Assembly: GCA_033239005.1 (NCBI GenBank)
Contig: BSQZ01000001.1
Span: 2,038,501-2,102,500 of the forward strand
DNA length: 64,000 nt
Direction of reading: 5' to 3'
Origin: Lamellibrachia satsuma
Taxonomy: Eukaryota > Annelida > Polychaeta > Sabellida > Siboglinidae
Shown here: piece by piece, positions 1 to 20,147 of the stretch
How the letters are laid out: the number at the start of each line of letters is the position of its first letter
Numbering within the stretch: position 1 is the stretch's first letter
Program-made: the position numbers and the translations under genes
Notes under the pieces: model-generated
What the model saw: the letters and a program-made list of their open reading frames with translations, nothing else
Told to the model about the DNA's origin: nothing
Databases searched by the model: none

Positions 1-118
1 ATCCACCATCAACAACAAATGCACCAATTTTGGGAAATGTAAATTTGTACACTCAGAACATGAGAACTTGGATGTAAACAATCAAATTGGAGATACTGTT
101 CTACAGGTATTAAGAAGA
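1..118 (+). mobile_element. LINE reverse transcriptase fragment (window edge)
   Basis: Translating the first ~118 bases gives NFGKCKFVHSEHEN, which matches the region after the catalytic FADD box in CR1-like reverse transcriptases; the copy near 28060 reads NFGKCKCIHIGHGN. The similarity stops near 118. It is a short relic, cut by the window start, and probably separate from the longer LINE that follows. Confidence 0.55.
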
Positions 119-414
119 TAGTTTATCAACCCTATAGACAAGGAAGTTAAGAGGAGAGCAAATTGAAGTTTTTTAAGATAATATTATTGTTTGTGTTTAT
201 AAAGACATAAGTTACTAATATAACTGGGAACACAACTTTATTAAGGGTTTTTACACAAAATACATGTACCTGGCTGTAACATATTTAAAGTAGCATTATT
301 AAAAGGATACAACAGCAAATCAAATGGCAACATATATGATTTGTTATTATGTTTTGATCAGTTATATATACGGAAAACAAGACTTGTGAAACAAAACAAG
401 CACATTGTTACACG
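119..414. other. AT-rich stretch, nothing recognised
   Basis: No open frame, repeat or motif seen. It may contain decayed LINE sequence between the fragment at 1-118 and the endonuclease remnant from about 415. Confidence 0.4.
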
Positions 415-2246
415 TCACTCAAGGAATGTCTATTTGTAGAATTAAAACTTACAAATAACAGAAAACTTCTCTTTGGATGTATTTACAGAAGTGATGCTGG
501 GTCAGATGAAAACAATGAAGAACTTATAAATATGATTAAAACAACATCACAGTTAAATTACTCACACATTATAACTGTAGGAGATTTCAACCTCCCTGAC
601 ATCAACTGGAAATATTCTAAAGAAAAAAAGTAAACAAGTCATTAACAAGCAACTACCGCCCAGTAAGCATTACAAGTATTCTATGTACCCCAGTAAATGC
701 ATGGAAAGGATCATTAGAAACCATATTTTTGAATATATGAAGGAAAACTGTCTATTTAACCAAAAACAAAATGGTTTTATAACTGGGCCTCTACAGACCT
801 CCAACTTATAAATGTTTTAGATAACTGGACATTGGGACTCGACAATGGAAAATGTCATTTATATAGACTTCCAAAAAGCTTTTGACACAGTACCACATAA
901 GAGGTTAATAAATAAATTGGATAGCTACAACATTAGTAATGAATTAATAAATTGGATCAAAGCATTTCTCACAGACAGAAAGCAAAAGGTGGCTGTAAAT
1001 GGTAAAGAATCGAAATGGCACAATGTAACTTCTGGGATACCCCAGGGTTCGGTTATAGGACCGTTACTTTTTGTACTATACATAAACGACCTACCAGAAC
1101 TAAGTCTGATACATTTCTATTTGCAGATGACATCAAGATATTTAGAACTATTACAGATAAAAATGACCAGGGCACTTTACAAGACGACCTAAATACCTTA
1201 GAGCAGTGGAGCAACAAATAACCAGGGCACTTTACAACATGACCTAAATACCTTAGAGCAGTGGAGCAACAAATGGTTAATAAAATTTCATCCAAGCAAA
1301 TGTAAACACATGACTATTGGAAATAATAACATTGGAGAAGTCAGATGTTCTGTGATACTTAACAACTCGAAACAATTGAAAAACAAAACGACTTAGGGGT
1401 TATTATAGACACAAAGCTATCCTTTGATGACCACATTAACCAAGCAGTAAACAAAGCAACAAAGATGAAAAAAATAATTCGCAGAACTTTTCAATTTTTT
1501 GAAAAAAATATGTTCTTGCCATTGTATAAAACAATGGTAAGAACGCATCTTGACTATGCAATAGCAGTATGGTATCCTTACAAAAAAAAAAACGTATTAT
1601 TGCAATAGAAAACATCCAAAGAAGAGTAACAAAAGAATTGCCAGGGATGAGAAACTTATATAGAAAGATTAAAATTATTAAAACTTCCCTCATTATCATA
1701 TAGACGTCTACGAGGCGATATGATTGAAGTTTTTAAAATTATACATAATCTATATGACATTGAATCTTCACCTAAACTCTTAAATGGGAGGATGTATCCT
1801 TCAGGACAGGAAATAGAGGGCACACTCTAAAATTATTTACTCAAAGATCAAAAACAAATATAAGAAAAAATGCTTTTCCAATCAGAGTGACTGAACCTTG
1901 GAATTCCCTCCCGGGAACAGGCGTTCAAGCAAAATCTTTAAATACTTTTAAAAACCGCCTGGACCAATTCTAGTCCAATCATAAAATTCTGTATAATTTC
2001 AAAGCACCATTAAAAACAGGAACCGGAATTCTTAAACTATTAATAGATGAAGAAGATCTGATCATTAAGAAGTCACTAGAATCCTCCGATCAGAACCATC
2101 TTAAGGTATCTTAAGTTAAGGTAAGGTTATTGCTAAATGTAAGTTCTGCACAATAATTATGTTATTCAAGTACTCAGCATGTTTACTCCAAACAGCCCAT
2201 TCTGGGGCTAACATAGATACATACATACATACCTACATACATCCTC
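415..2246 (+). mobile_element. CR1-like LINE, internally deleted and frameshifted (endonuclease remnant, reverse transcriptase, tail)
   Basis: Bases 415-630 encode the C-terminal part of an apurinic endonuclease, with LLFGCIYRSD and GDFNLPDINW. The sequence then jumps to reverse transcriptase fingers (SNYRPVSITSILC) near 650, so the linker between the domains is missing. The RT shows VIYIDFQKAFDTVPH from 854, SGIPQGSVIGPLLF near 1030 and FADDI near 1130, the last in another frame, so there is a frameshift. C-terminal LINE sequence with stops continues to about 1980. The copy ends in an ATAC microsatellite at 2212-2246, a usual LINE tail. It is dead. The closest relative in the window is the minus-strand copy at 49216-51300, which shares the endonuclease segment. 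Confidence 0.82.
1165..1273 (+). repeat. 55-bp tandem duplication inside the LINE
   Basis: The segment starting CCAGGGCACTTTACAA and ending GGAGCAACAAA occurs twice in a row with small differences and a stop codon at the junction. It is a local duplication within the RT thumb region, specific to this dead copy. Confidence 0.8.
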
Positions 2247-4020
2247 TTCGGCTCTTCTAGGCTAGTAGCCTTTTAGCTGGTCTTGACAATTGGTTGTGCG
2301 CATGGATAGAAAGTTGTCATTTTGTTCAAAACTGTAAGCGCACCAGAATTTGTTTAGTCTTGATTTGAAAATATTTAATGAGGGTGCTGAAACTACATAC
2401 TCTGTGAGGGTGTTCCACCGGTTTACTACCCTGTGCCTGAAGTAATGCCTTCATTGTCTTGCAGTCACGCGTTCCTTCTTGAGTTTCAGGCTGTGTCCCC
2501 TGGTTACCGTATTGTTGTCCAGCTCAAGTGGCATTCTATCAACTTTATAGATTCCATGGAGATATTTGTACGTTTCAATCATGTCTCCTCTTGCTCTTCT
2601 ATAGTAGAGGCTTGGGAGCTTAAGCGCCCTGAGCCTGTCACCATATTCGAGGTTCTTCAGTTCTGGGACTAGCTTCGTTGTTCATCGCTGAATGTTCTCA
2701 ATCATCTGTTGGTCTCTCTCTTGAGTGTTGGGGCCCAGACTACATTGCCATATTCTAGAATAGGTCTGACCAGGCTCGTGTATAGTTTTTTCATGGTTGG
2801 TCCATCCAGGTATGTAAATGATCTTCTTATAATAATAAGGCCTAGTATTTTGTTGGCTTTGTTTGCTACCATCTCCACTTGTTGATCAAACTTGAGATCA
2901 CGGTCTATTTGCACCCCCAAGTCTTTCTCATTTGTGGTCTTATCCAAGGTGGTATCTTTTCCACCACTGGTTATAGTATAGTCGTAGAGGTGGTTGTATT
3001 GTTCCAGATGCACAACTTTGCATTTCTCCTCATTGAAGCGAAGCTGCCACTTTTTAGTCCATGCTTCTAGTTGTCTTAGGTCTTTCTGTAATGTTACTTG
3101 GTCAGATTGAGCAGTCATTTGTCGGAATATCTTAATTGGTATCATCAGCGAACATGTGAATAGGTGAGTCTACTACATCAGGCATGTCGTTAATGTAGCA
3201 GACAAAAAGCATTGGCCCAAGTACGCTTCCTTGCGGAATGCCGCTCGTGACGGGAGACCATGATGATTTGCTACCATTGACGAGAACACGTTGGTGTCGT
3301 CCCTCCAGGAAGGCTGCAATCCATTGCACCTTGCCGCCTATCCCGTATCCTGCCAACTTAACTAGCAGCCTCTGGTGTGGGACTGTGTCGAATGCTTTGG
3401 CAAAATCAAGGTAAATTGCATGCACACAATCTCCCTGCTCTATGGCTTCTGTCCATTTATCAAGGACCTCAAGTAGCTGTGTAGTGCATGAGCGTCCATA
3501 CACGAAGACATGCTGAAGATTTGACAGTAGGTTGTTTCTTGTCATGTGCACCATCGCTTTGTTTCTAACCAACTTCTCCATCATTATGCAGGCTACAGAA
3601 GTGATACTCACAGGGCGGTAGTTTCCTGGCAAGTGTTTCTGGCCCTTCTTAAATGTTGGGGTGATGTTTCCCTCTTTCCAGTGCAGTGGTAAAGTCCCCT
3701 CAGCAAGTGATTTGGTGAATATTTTTGGAAAGGTTCTACTAGCTCATCAGTCAATTCAACCAGAAGACGTGGATGGAGCCCATCCGGTCCTGGTGGTTTT
3801 GTAGTCTTATATAGTGTCTTCAAAATCTTCTTGACTTCCTCGTTTGTGATCAGGAAGTCAGCCAGCTCTGTGTTGTGCAGTCTATTCTCAAATGTGGGGA
3901 TGTTGTCAAGGCTTTCTAGGGTGAAGACACCTGTGAAAAAGGTATTGAGTACTTCGGCTTTGTCAACAATCAGTCTCAGCCATTGTCCCAGCAAGACGCT
4001 CAAGATCTGTCACTGCTGAA
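2247..4020 (-). mobile_element. CR1-like LINE, 5'-truncated, second family
   Basis: Read on the minus strand from about 4020. The N-terminal RT region contains PPGPDGLHPRLL; next come GNYRPVSITSVACIMMEKL, the motif-A block AIYLDFAKAFDTVPHQRL, SGIPQGSVLGPMLFVCYIND and MFADDTN. A frameshift near 3140 precedes the thumb region (EKCKVVHLEQYN, NEKDLGVQIDRDLKF). The C-terminal tail (LKLPSLYYRRARGDMIETYK and NNTVTRGHSLKLKK) lies at 2700-2440. The endonuclease is absent. It meets the plus-strand LINE tail to tail at a shared ATAC microsatellite. It is a pseudogene-grade copy with recognisable catalytic boxes. Confidence 0.85.
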
Positions 4021-4474
4021 CAAGTCTTCATGAGCCGTGATGGTCTTGGTATTTGTCCAAAGTGGACAGTAGATGTGCTCAAGAATCAAATTAAATAAGT
4101 TCTACTTCTATTAATAGCCTAGGATATGGGTACCAACAAAGGCCGATGGCCTCAAATAACCCATTAAATGATTAACCTGCAAGTGAAAGCGTAAAAGATT
4201 GTCAAAACAGTAATTACCCTGTTTAAAAACATCCCCGTAGACATAGTGACCTAGCATAAAACGTCGGTGTCATGCTATTGCAGGCCCTGCCATTCGTCAA
4301 ATACACTGACAATAATTAGTTTAAATGATTACTTTGAGTTAATACTTACCATAACATCATAAAACTTACAAAACTCAACCACCGCTATCCTGTCACATGA
4401 TTTGGCGATGTACTATAACCTTTAACCTCGCCAGAAGACGGCGTCAGGCTACCAACGAAAAGCAGCTGGTTAAA
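4021..4474. other. Intergenic DNA and 5' flank of WDR31
   Basis: No coding signal. The last part should hold the WDR31 promoter and 5' UTR. No TATA box stands out, and the transcription start cannot be placed. Confidence 0.4.
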
Positions 4475-13776
<9,302 letters not shown>

Positions 13777-13922
13777 TTGTACATTATATGTTTCTGTATA
13801 TAAGGAAAGGAATGAGAAAATGTGAGTTTTGGCTATACTGTAGCGTAAGTTTATGCTATAAATAGTTGTTTCTGTGTTACTACCAGTGTACCGATATGGG
13901 TGGGTGTTTCATGTCTAACATG

Positions 13923-13928
13923 AATAAA
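13923..13928 (+). terminator. Candidate WDR31 polyadenylation signal
   Basis: AATAAA lies 147 bases after the WDR31 stop codon. A second (AATAAAG) lies near 14114. Which one is used cannot be told. Confidence 0.5.
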
Positions 13929-15944
13929 AAGTGTTGTGCATTTTGTGTCAGTTGATGTGCTAAGCTCTTTAAGACATTGATCAAAGTGAGCTTATGCACT
14001 GCTTTCTGCAGTTTTAAAGCTTCTTCTTCCAATCATTTAGCCCATCACAAGTCGGGTCTTCATGTTCATATTTGTAGTGTGTGTATAGTTTAAGTAATAT
14101 GTGCAGTTGGCTTAATAAAGAGTTACTTTTGTTGAAAGTGTCAAAAGAATTTACTGTGATCAGTTAACACACTTGTCAGTGGGAATTGCATTATAGAGGT
14201 GAGCTACTTTTGCCATTTTTCCACTGAATTTTGATTGGATCCAGTAAAAAATGGTTGAATAGTTTGTCCAATGATTTCATCAGAATTACATAACACATTT
14301 GTTAGCACATCGTCGTGGATACTGGATGGTTTGCTTTCTGTGTGAAATGATTCTAAAACAAGATGAACGAAAAATATGCTTAAACAGTGAAGAATTTGCT
14401 GTTGAATCAATCTACGTCATGATTAACGTATGCTGTATGCATCATTAGGTGTTTCCTGTGGTCAGTCTTTACCTGAAGTATGTCTAGTTTCTGCGATTTT
14501 TAAAGAAATTTTCTGATTAAACTGTTAGATGAATAAACTGTTACATGGAAATTATGAACCAGACCCGCTAGATCTGAAAAGTGGCCATTTACAATGTGCT
14601 CATGGAAAAGTTGGACGTTTGACAAATTGTTATCACACCCAAGAAATGTTGACTTGGTACGTTAAGTTTTGATTGCAGTCTGAAGTCATCACCAGATGCT
14701 TTGCTATCTACGCTGGCAATGTGGTTCAAGGCGGCTCGCTGACATTTGAGCATCTATAACATTTTGTGTATGATTGTGTGTGGCGCAACTCGTGCAAGAG
14801 ATTGGTGTAACGTCATTCTGTTGATGACCTCTGACTGTGGGTTCAAAACATCAAACAAATATGTCTTGACGGTGCTGGAAAAAAGTAGTGTGAAGTTGTT
14901 TATGGGTGCATACATATCTGATACATGTATAACTCCACAGGTTAATTTTTACCAGAAGATCTGTCTATGATTGCACCTAATTGGACGGTGCATGGCATTT
15001 TCTTGCTTTATTTATGTTAGAAACCAAGCTGCTTGGATGTAGGTTTGTTGTATTCATTACTGCCAGAAAACTCAAGGGAGGAATGTGGAAAATTAATCTT
15101 GGTAACAAACAACTGCTGGTTTTGTGAACTTAGCAGTCTGATGACCAGTTGATCTCATCATTAATACTCGCTGTCATGTTTGTTTTGTTTTTACACTACC
15201 ATAAATAATGAAGAGTGTTCTGGAGATGGTATAGTGGCAATATGTGAATATACGTTCATTGTGCATGTAATACTATGTGCCTTTTACCATTGACTTTGCG
15301 ACAGCTCATACTGTCGTCGCAGTGGGTGGCTTTTCAACAGTGACTTATTTACAAAAACATATAAGTAGATAAATGCAGGAATCTTGGTATTCTCTGTATC
15401 TATATGTATGTCTTCACGTGTGTTGATATAGATTACAATATGTGTTGAAATAACTAGATGTTCAATTCATATGGGATTGTTATTACAAGAGGCTTTAAAA
15501 TTCCTGTATTCGAGACAGAATTCAATGCACACTGTACGCACCCTGCTTGCCTGTGAACTTGCTTGCCATCTATACATATATATTTACATAATACAGACAA
15601 ACAAGTGGGTGCACATCAAACTATGCCAGTAGTAACTACAGAATTGGGTTGGTTTACACTGCACTGTTTTATAGTGATATGCCATTCCCACTTGATTTTT
15701 TGTTGTGCCTGTTAAGTATTAAATGTTCTGTGAATAAGTGTGATTGTCTATGTTATTCATTTCAGTAGTTTACCAATGTAAAAGACTACACCACTTGATG
15801 AACTGATAATAATGTTTTAATTCAGACAACACTTCCGAGTACGTAGATCCCCACCGGACACATATACTTTGGTTATTGTACTCGTTGCTGGGAAAGTGCT
15901 GATCACTCTTAAAAGGTATTTAGGTACTTGTTATAAGCTTATGC
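13929..15944. other. Intergenic stretch, nothing recognised
   Basis: AT-rich DNA with only short random open frames. No domain, RNA gene or clear repeat was seen. Confidence 0.45.
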
Positions 15945-16640
15945 CGACTGATTCGGACAAATGCTTTTGAAGCATCCAGATACACGACATGCATTGCCGA
16001 CCCATGTTTAGTGTAAAACCTTAGTTACATAAATGCAAACACACACAACTCAGTCCTTTCCTTGGACTTAAATCCAAACTGATGTGGTGTTGTTTGCAAG
16101 TAAACATCCATACGATTAAGTAATACAGCTTCTACAATCTTGGAACCTATGTTAGAAAGGCATTTAAGCCTGTAATGGCCTTCGTCATTTACACGTCTTT
16201 TCTTCTCTTTAGTAACCGGTACAATGACAGACTCAGTGATTATTTTCAGTATATACCCATGCACCAGAATAGAGGACACAAGGCAGAGAGTAGTACCAAG
16301 AGTTGGGAGTCAGCATACATCATGTGTTCTGCTATAGGACCATCCAGTCCTGGCGACTTATTGCAAGACAAGTCATTAATAATACTCGTCCCCTGTCAGC
16401 GTATATAGTCACTGCAGTGTTGGAATCAATGTGATCCTGACATAAATCAGTGTAGGCTTTATAACAACGACTGTCCTTTACACTATTAAAAATATTTTCA
16501 AGGCGGTGCTTCCACATTGTTCTTATGTTGTCATCGCTATGTACACCGTCAGTGTTAGTAGGAATTTTAGTTTTGTTGTTTACATGATATATTATCATAA
16601 TCCAACACAATACTCGATATACAATGAGAATTTTTACCAT
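15945..16640 (-). mobile_element. LINE reverse transcriptase fragment, third family
   Basis: The minus strand reads MWKHRLENIFNSVKDSRC near 16540, then VIVPVTKEKKRRVNDEGHYR, LKCLSNIGSKIVEAVLLNRM, DVYLQTTPHQFGFKSK and ELCVFAFM, followed after a stop by LRFYTKHGSAMHVVYLDASK near 15990. This is the finger region and motif A of a non-LTR reverse transcriptase of the kind with LDASKAFD. The residue after AF is V instead of D, and the copy ends before the catalytic YADD box. It is a fragment. Confidence 0.78.
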
Positions 16641-16700
16641 GTGGCAACATCCTCGGCTTCAGGGGCCTCTGACTACATCAGTACCCCTGGCAAATTGATA

Positions 16701-16775
16701 ATATTGCTCCCTCACATTTATGGGGCTGGCATACGGGAAGTCAATTTATGGGGCTGGCATACGGGAAGTCAATTG
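16701..16775 (+). repeat. 29-bp direct duplication
   Basis: A unit containing TTTATGGGGCTGGCATACGG followed by GAAGTCAA occurs twice in tandem. Confidence 0.8.
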
Positions 16776-16789
16776 TAATTGGTAGCAGA

Positions 16790-17510
16790 CCGTCATCGCT
16801 GGTTGAATTGGTAATGATTTTGTGGGAACGCTCTTTGAAGTTTGGGTACAGGCGTGTCTAGTTCCTAGAAACAAGTCAACCAAGACAGCAAGTGGGACTA
16901 AGTACAGATGATTCAGCACACATCCACACTTGGCGTGGGATAAACTTACAAACCCACGTTTCAACAGCGGGATCTGCCAGGGGTACCGTAGTACTACCGA
17001 CCCCTCGCTAGTGAGGATATGTGGTGTGTCCTTGGCTCGTTTAGTTTTTTACCAGTCTACTCGGTGTTCTGATTTTCTCCACAGTTCTTGCTTTCCCACT
17101 TTCTGTTTGGTCAGGAAATTAGCCGATTCTTTCCCCTGGTATTTTTCATTGAAGTCTTCCTTCTGTTACCTGCTTGTAAGACTCTTTCATTTCTCGTACA
17201 TTTCCCAACCAGTTTTCTGTTTTTTTTCTGATAGCCCAGCTCCAGTGTCATTACCTAATGTCCAAGTTTCTGCAGCATACAATAAGTACTAAACTCAACA
17301 CCAATAATGTTTTTACTAAGCTTTTCTTTTGTCCTAAATGAATTCTTTATAGTAGCACTCTATCTCAATGTTTGCTTTCCCTCCTGTGTCCTTTGCTACC
17401 TTCACCATGTTTCTCTTTTTCAAATCGATCTTCATTCCAAAAAATGTTCAGCCTGTTTGTTCAAGCAGGGCGTACTACTTGATATATTCACTCTACCTTA
17501 TGACTAAGCC
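16790..17510. other. Intergenic stretch, possible decayed LINE tail on minus strand
   Basis: On the minus strand near 17270 there is YAAETWTLG, which resembles the LLYGAETWTL block of LINE C-termini, but stops and shifts surround it. Otherwise nothing was recognised. Confidence 0.25.
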
Positions 17511-17990
17511 ATGCACAATGGAGGACCATGTCAGAGCTACAGACACGGTGATAGGTCCATTCTACCTTGTGGCCTAGCCATGCACAATGGAGGACCAAGT
17601 CAGAGCTACAGACCAGGTGATAGATCCATTCTACTTTGTGGCTAAGCCATACACTATGGAGGACCAAGTCAGAGCTATAGACCAGGTGATAGGTCCATTC
17701 TACCTTGTGGCTAAGCTATACACCATGGAGGACCAAGTCAGAGCTATAGACCAGGTGATAGGTCCATTCTACCTTGTGGCTAAGCCATACACCATGGAGG
17801 ACCAAGTCAGAGCTATAGACCAGGTGATAGGTCCATTCTACCTTGTGGCTAAGCCATACACCATGGAGGACCAAGTCAAAGCGTCAGACCAGGTGATACG
17901 TCCACTCTATCTTGTGGCTAAGCTATGCACCATGGAGGACCAAGTCAGAGCTACAGACCACAGGTCTTCGGACCATACAAGCCTTCATAC
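17510..17990 (+). repeat. 69-bp minisatellite with 23-residue coding periodicity
   Basis: Seven copies at exactly 69-bp spacing (ATGGAGGACC at 17518, 17587, 17656, 17725, 17794, 17863, 17932). Since 69 is divisible by three, a frame open to 18102 encodes 23-residue repeats (MEDQVRAIDQVIGPFYLVAK plus PYT). One earlier unit has a TAG in that frame at 17575. No splice-linked exon or conserved domain was seen, so a non-coding minisatellite is preferred. Confidence 0.85.
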
Positions 17991-20147
17991 AAAGGTTCTT
18001 GATTCACGAAATCTTCATAGTTATGTACAGTTGTTCACAATGCCTTTCGTATTTTCTATGATTGTTCAAAGTTACATAACCATTGTCAAATGTCTGCATT
18101 AGTTCCTTCGTAGGTTATGAACGCTTCGTGAAATCAAGCCATGGCTGTAAAATTTATCCAACGTTGGATATATAAATATGGTGGCAAGACAAGCGGGGTA
18201 ACTACTTGTTATTCAATTCTGAACTGCATACAACCCAATACTACATGCAGATTCACCTGCATATCATATAGAACACTTCATGTTTCCTTCTGATCAAATG
18301 TTACTTTACAGGGAGTCAACTGAATGAAAACAATAACTTATACTGTGCAGTATCTGGTCCGCGGGACCACTTAAAGTGCTTTACACTTCATCCCTGGGCA
18401 GATCTGTTTGTTCTAACATCAACTCAACTTCTCTGGGAAGCATTCAGCCATGCTTCAATTATTGCGTGAAGATTATTCGTTCATATGTATCCACCTGCCT
18501 GTAGCCAGATACTCATGTATACAGCTGAATGAACTGGTGCAACGAGGAGTGAACTGAATTGCACAGGCTTCAAAACAGCAGCAATTGGATTCAAACCCAG
18601 ATCCTCACTACATTCTACAAATTGTGTCGCTCGTTTGTAATAGGCGCTTTAGTGCAGCAAAGAATTTAAATCCTCTATGGTCAACAACTTGGCTAGGGAA
18701 AAGCCAAACATAACTCTTACAAAACACCTGTGATCGTGGGAAATGGATGGTCATGATCACCTACGTCTGCAACAAAACTTGATAGTTACGAGTGTATCTG
18801 TATGTCAACATGTACAGTAGTACCTGCCTTCAACGGACACTTCTGTATCCAAGCAAGTGTCCCTACATGGCAGGTATGCTGGAGTAGAGGGCTGAAATAA
18901 GGTGCGTTAGGTGTTCCCATGTCTACCACCAGGGTGCTACTAACCAACAGCGATCGCTGCCCGCTGCTCCAAGTCCAAAAACGCTGTCGAAGCCACAGTG
19001 TGCTTGCAGCACTGTCTTATACGGCAATATGCAGTTTATAGAGCTTATTACATGGGTCAACTACCATCAACGTGTATTATTTTTAAATGCCACACCCTGT
19101 TTAATCGTATTAATATTAGTGAGGTAGATCAAGAACAGAACATAGGTTTATCATGGCACAATTTTATTCCAGTTGGTCTTTTAATAAACTAAAAACAGAA
19201 CACTGCCAATACACAGCAACAAATGTTCCTTCTAATACTACCCCCACTAGTGTCCCACATCCAAGGAAGTCAAAGAAACAACTAGGTTGTCCGCATCTCT
19301 GATTGCATTAAGCACAGGCACTATCTATTACCAACTACAGATGAGATCATGAAAATCATATTCGTGTTTTGTGTAGATCACATAGGTGTCTCATTGACTT
19401 GGTGCTCTTGACCAGTCGCTTTGTAAAAAACTGGGTACGACTTTGGGCGGGGGTACATGCGCTATCTATTGTGGCCTCACATAACTGTGCATGTAAGAGT
19501 GCGAGTGATTGTGATGACTCAACGATAAAACACAACATGGTCACCATCATGAAATAAAGCCTTTACTACGATTGCTACGCTATGTATCCCTTAAACCTAA
19601 TATGTAAAGTATCAGCTTGTAAGTTGTCACCAAACTTTACTGTGTAAAGTGCTATGCATCTGAGCATGTTACCAGTACCACACAACTGTCAACTCCTAGT
19701 CAACTTATACCAAAGACAACTTTTTTAAAGTACATCAGTAAAAAGAGAAACTCTTCAGCCTCTGGCATGATGTAAATAACAAAAACAACATAACACTATG
19801 TAAACCACATTGCTAGAACAAACTCCATAGTTTTGTGTAATAAACTATTAAAGCTCTGATAATGTTTTGTATATTAACAAAAGTACAACAATACAAAACA
19901 ACACAGCAAATGGTCGTGTTTGCAACTAATGTACAGCTACAAAAATAAACTAACATTAGTAACATACATACCAGTTAAAAAAAATTTGATATGCATAAGG
20001 ATAACTAACATCTTCCCTTGTCCCCCAAATTGTGTTACCAATTAATTAACCAATTCATCTACATTTGTTAAGATTGCTCATGTTTAACACACCTAAAATC
20101 CTGAATTTGAGTTTGGTGTTCCTGTTTTAACCTGACTATTGTAAAAT
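17991..20147. other. Intergenic stretch and POFUT1 3' flank
   Basis: No gene recognised. Near 18580, on the minus strand, GGTTTGAATCC resembles a tRNA-type B box, but no A box or cloverleaf could be built. The POFUT1 3' UTR should lie at the right-hand end. Confidence 0.35.

Noticed and set aside
18560..18660. tRNA gene or SINE head on the minus strand
   Set aside because: Only a B-box-like GGTTTGAATCC is present; no A box at the right distance and no cloverleaf could be formed.
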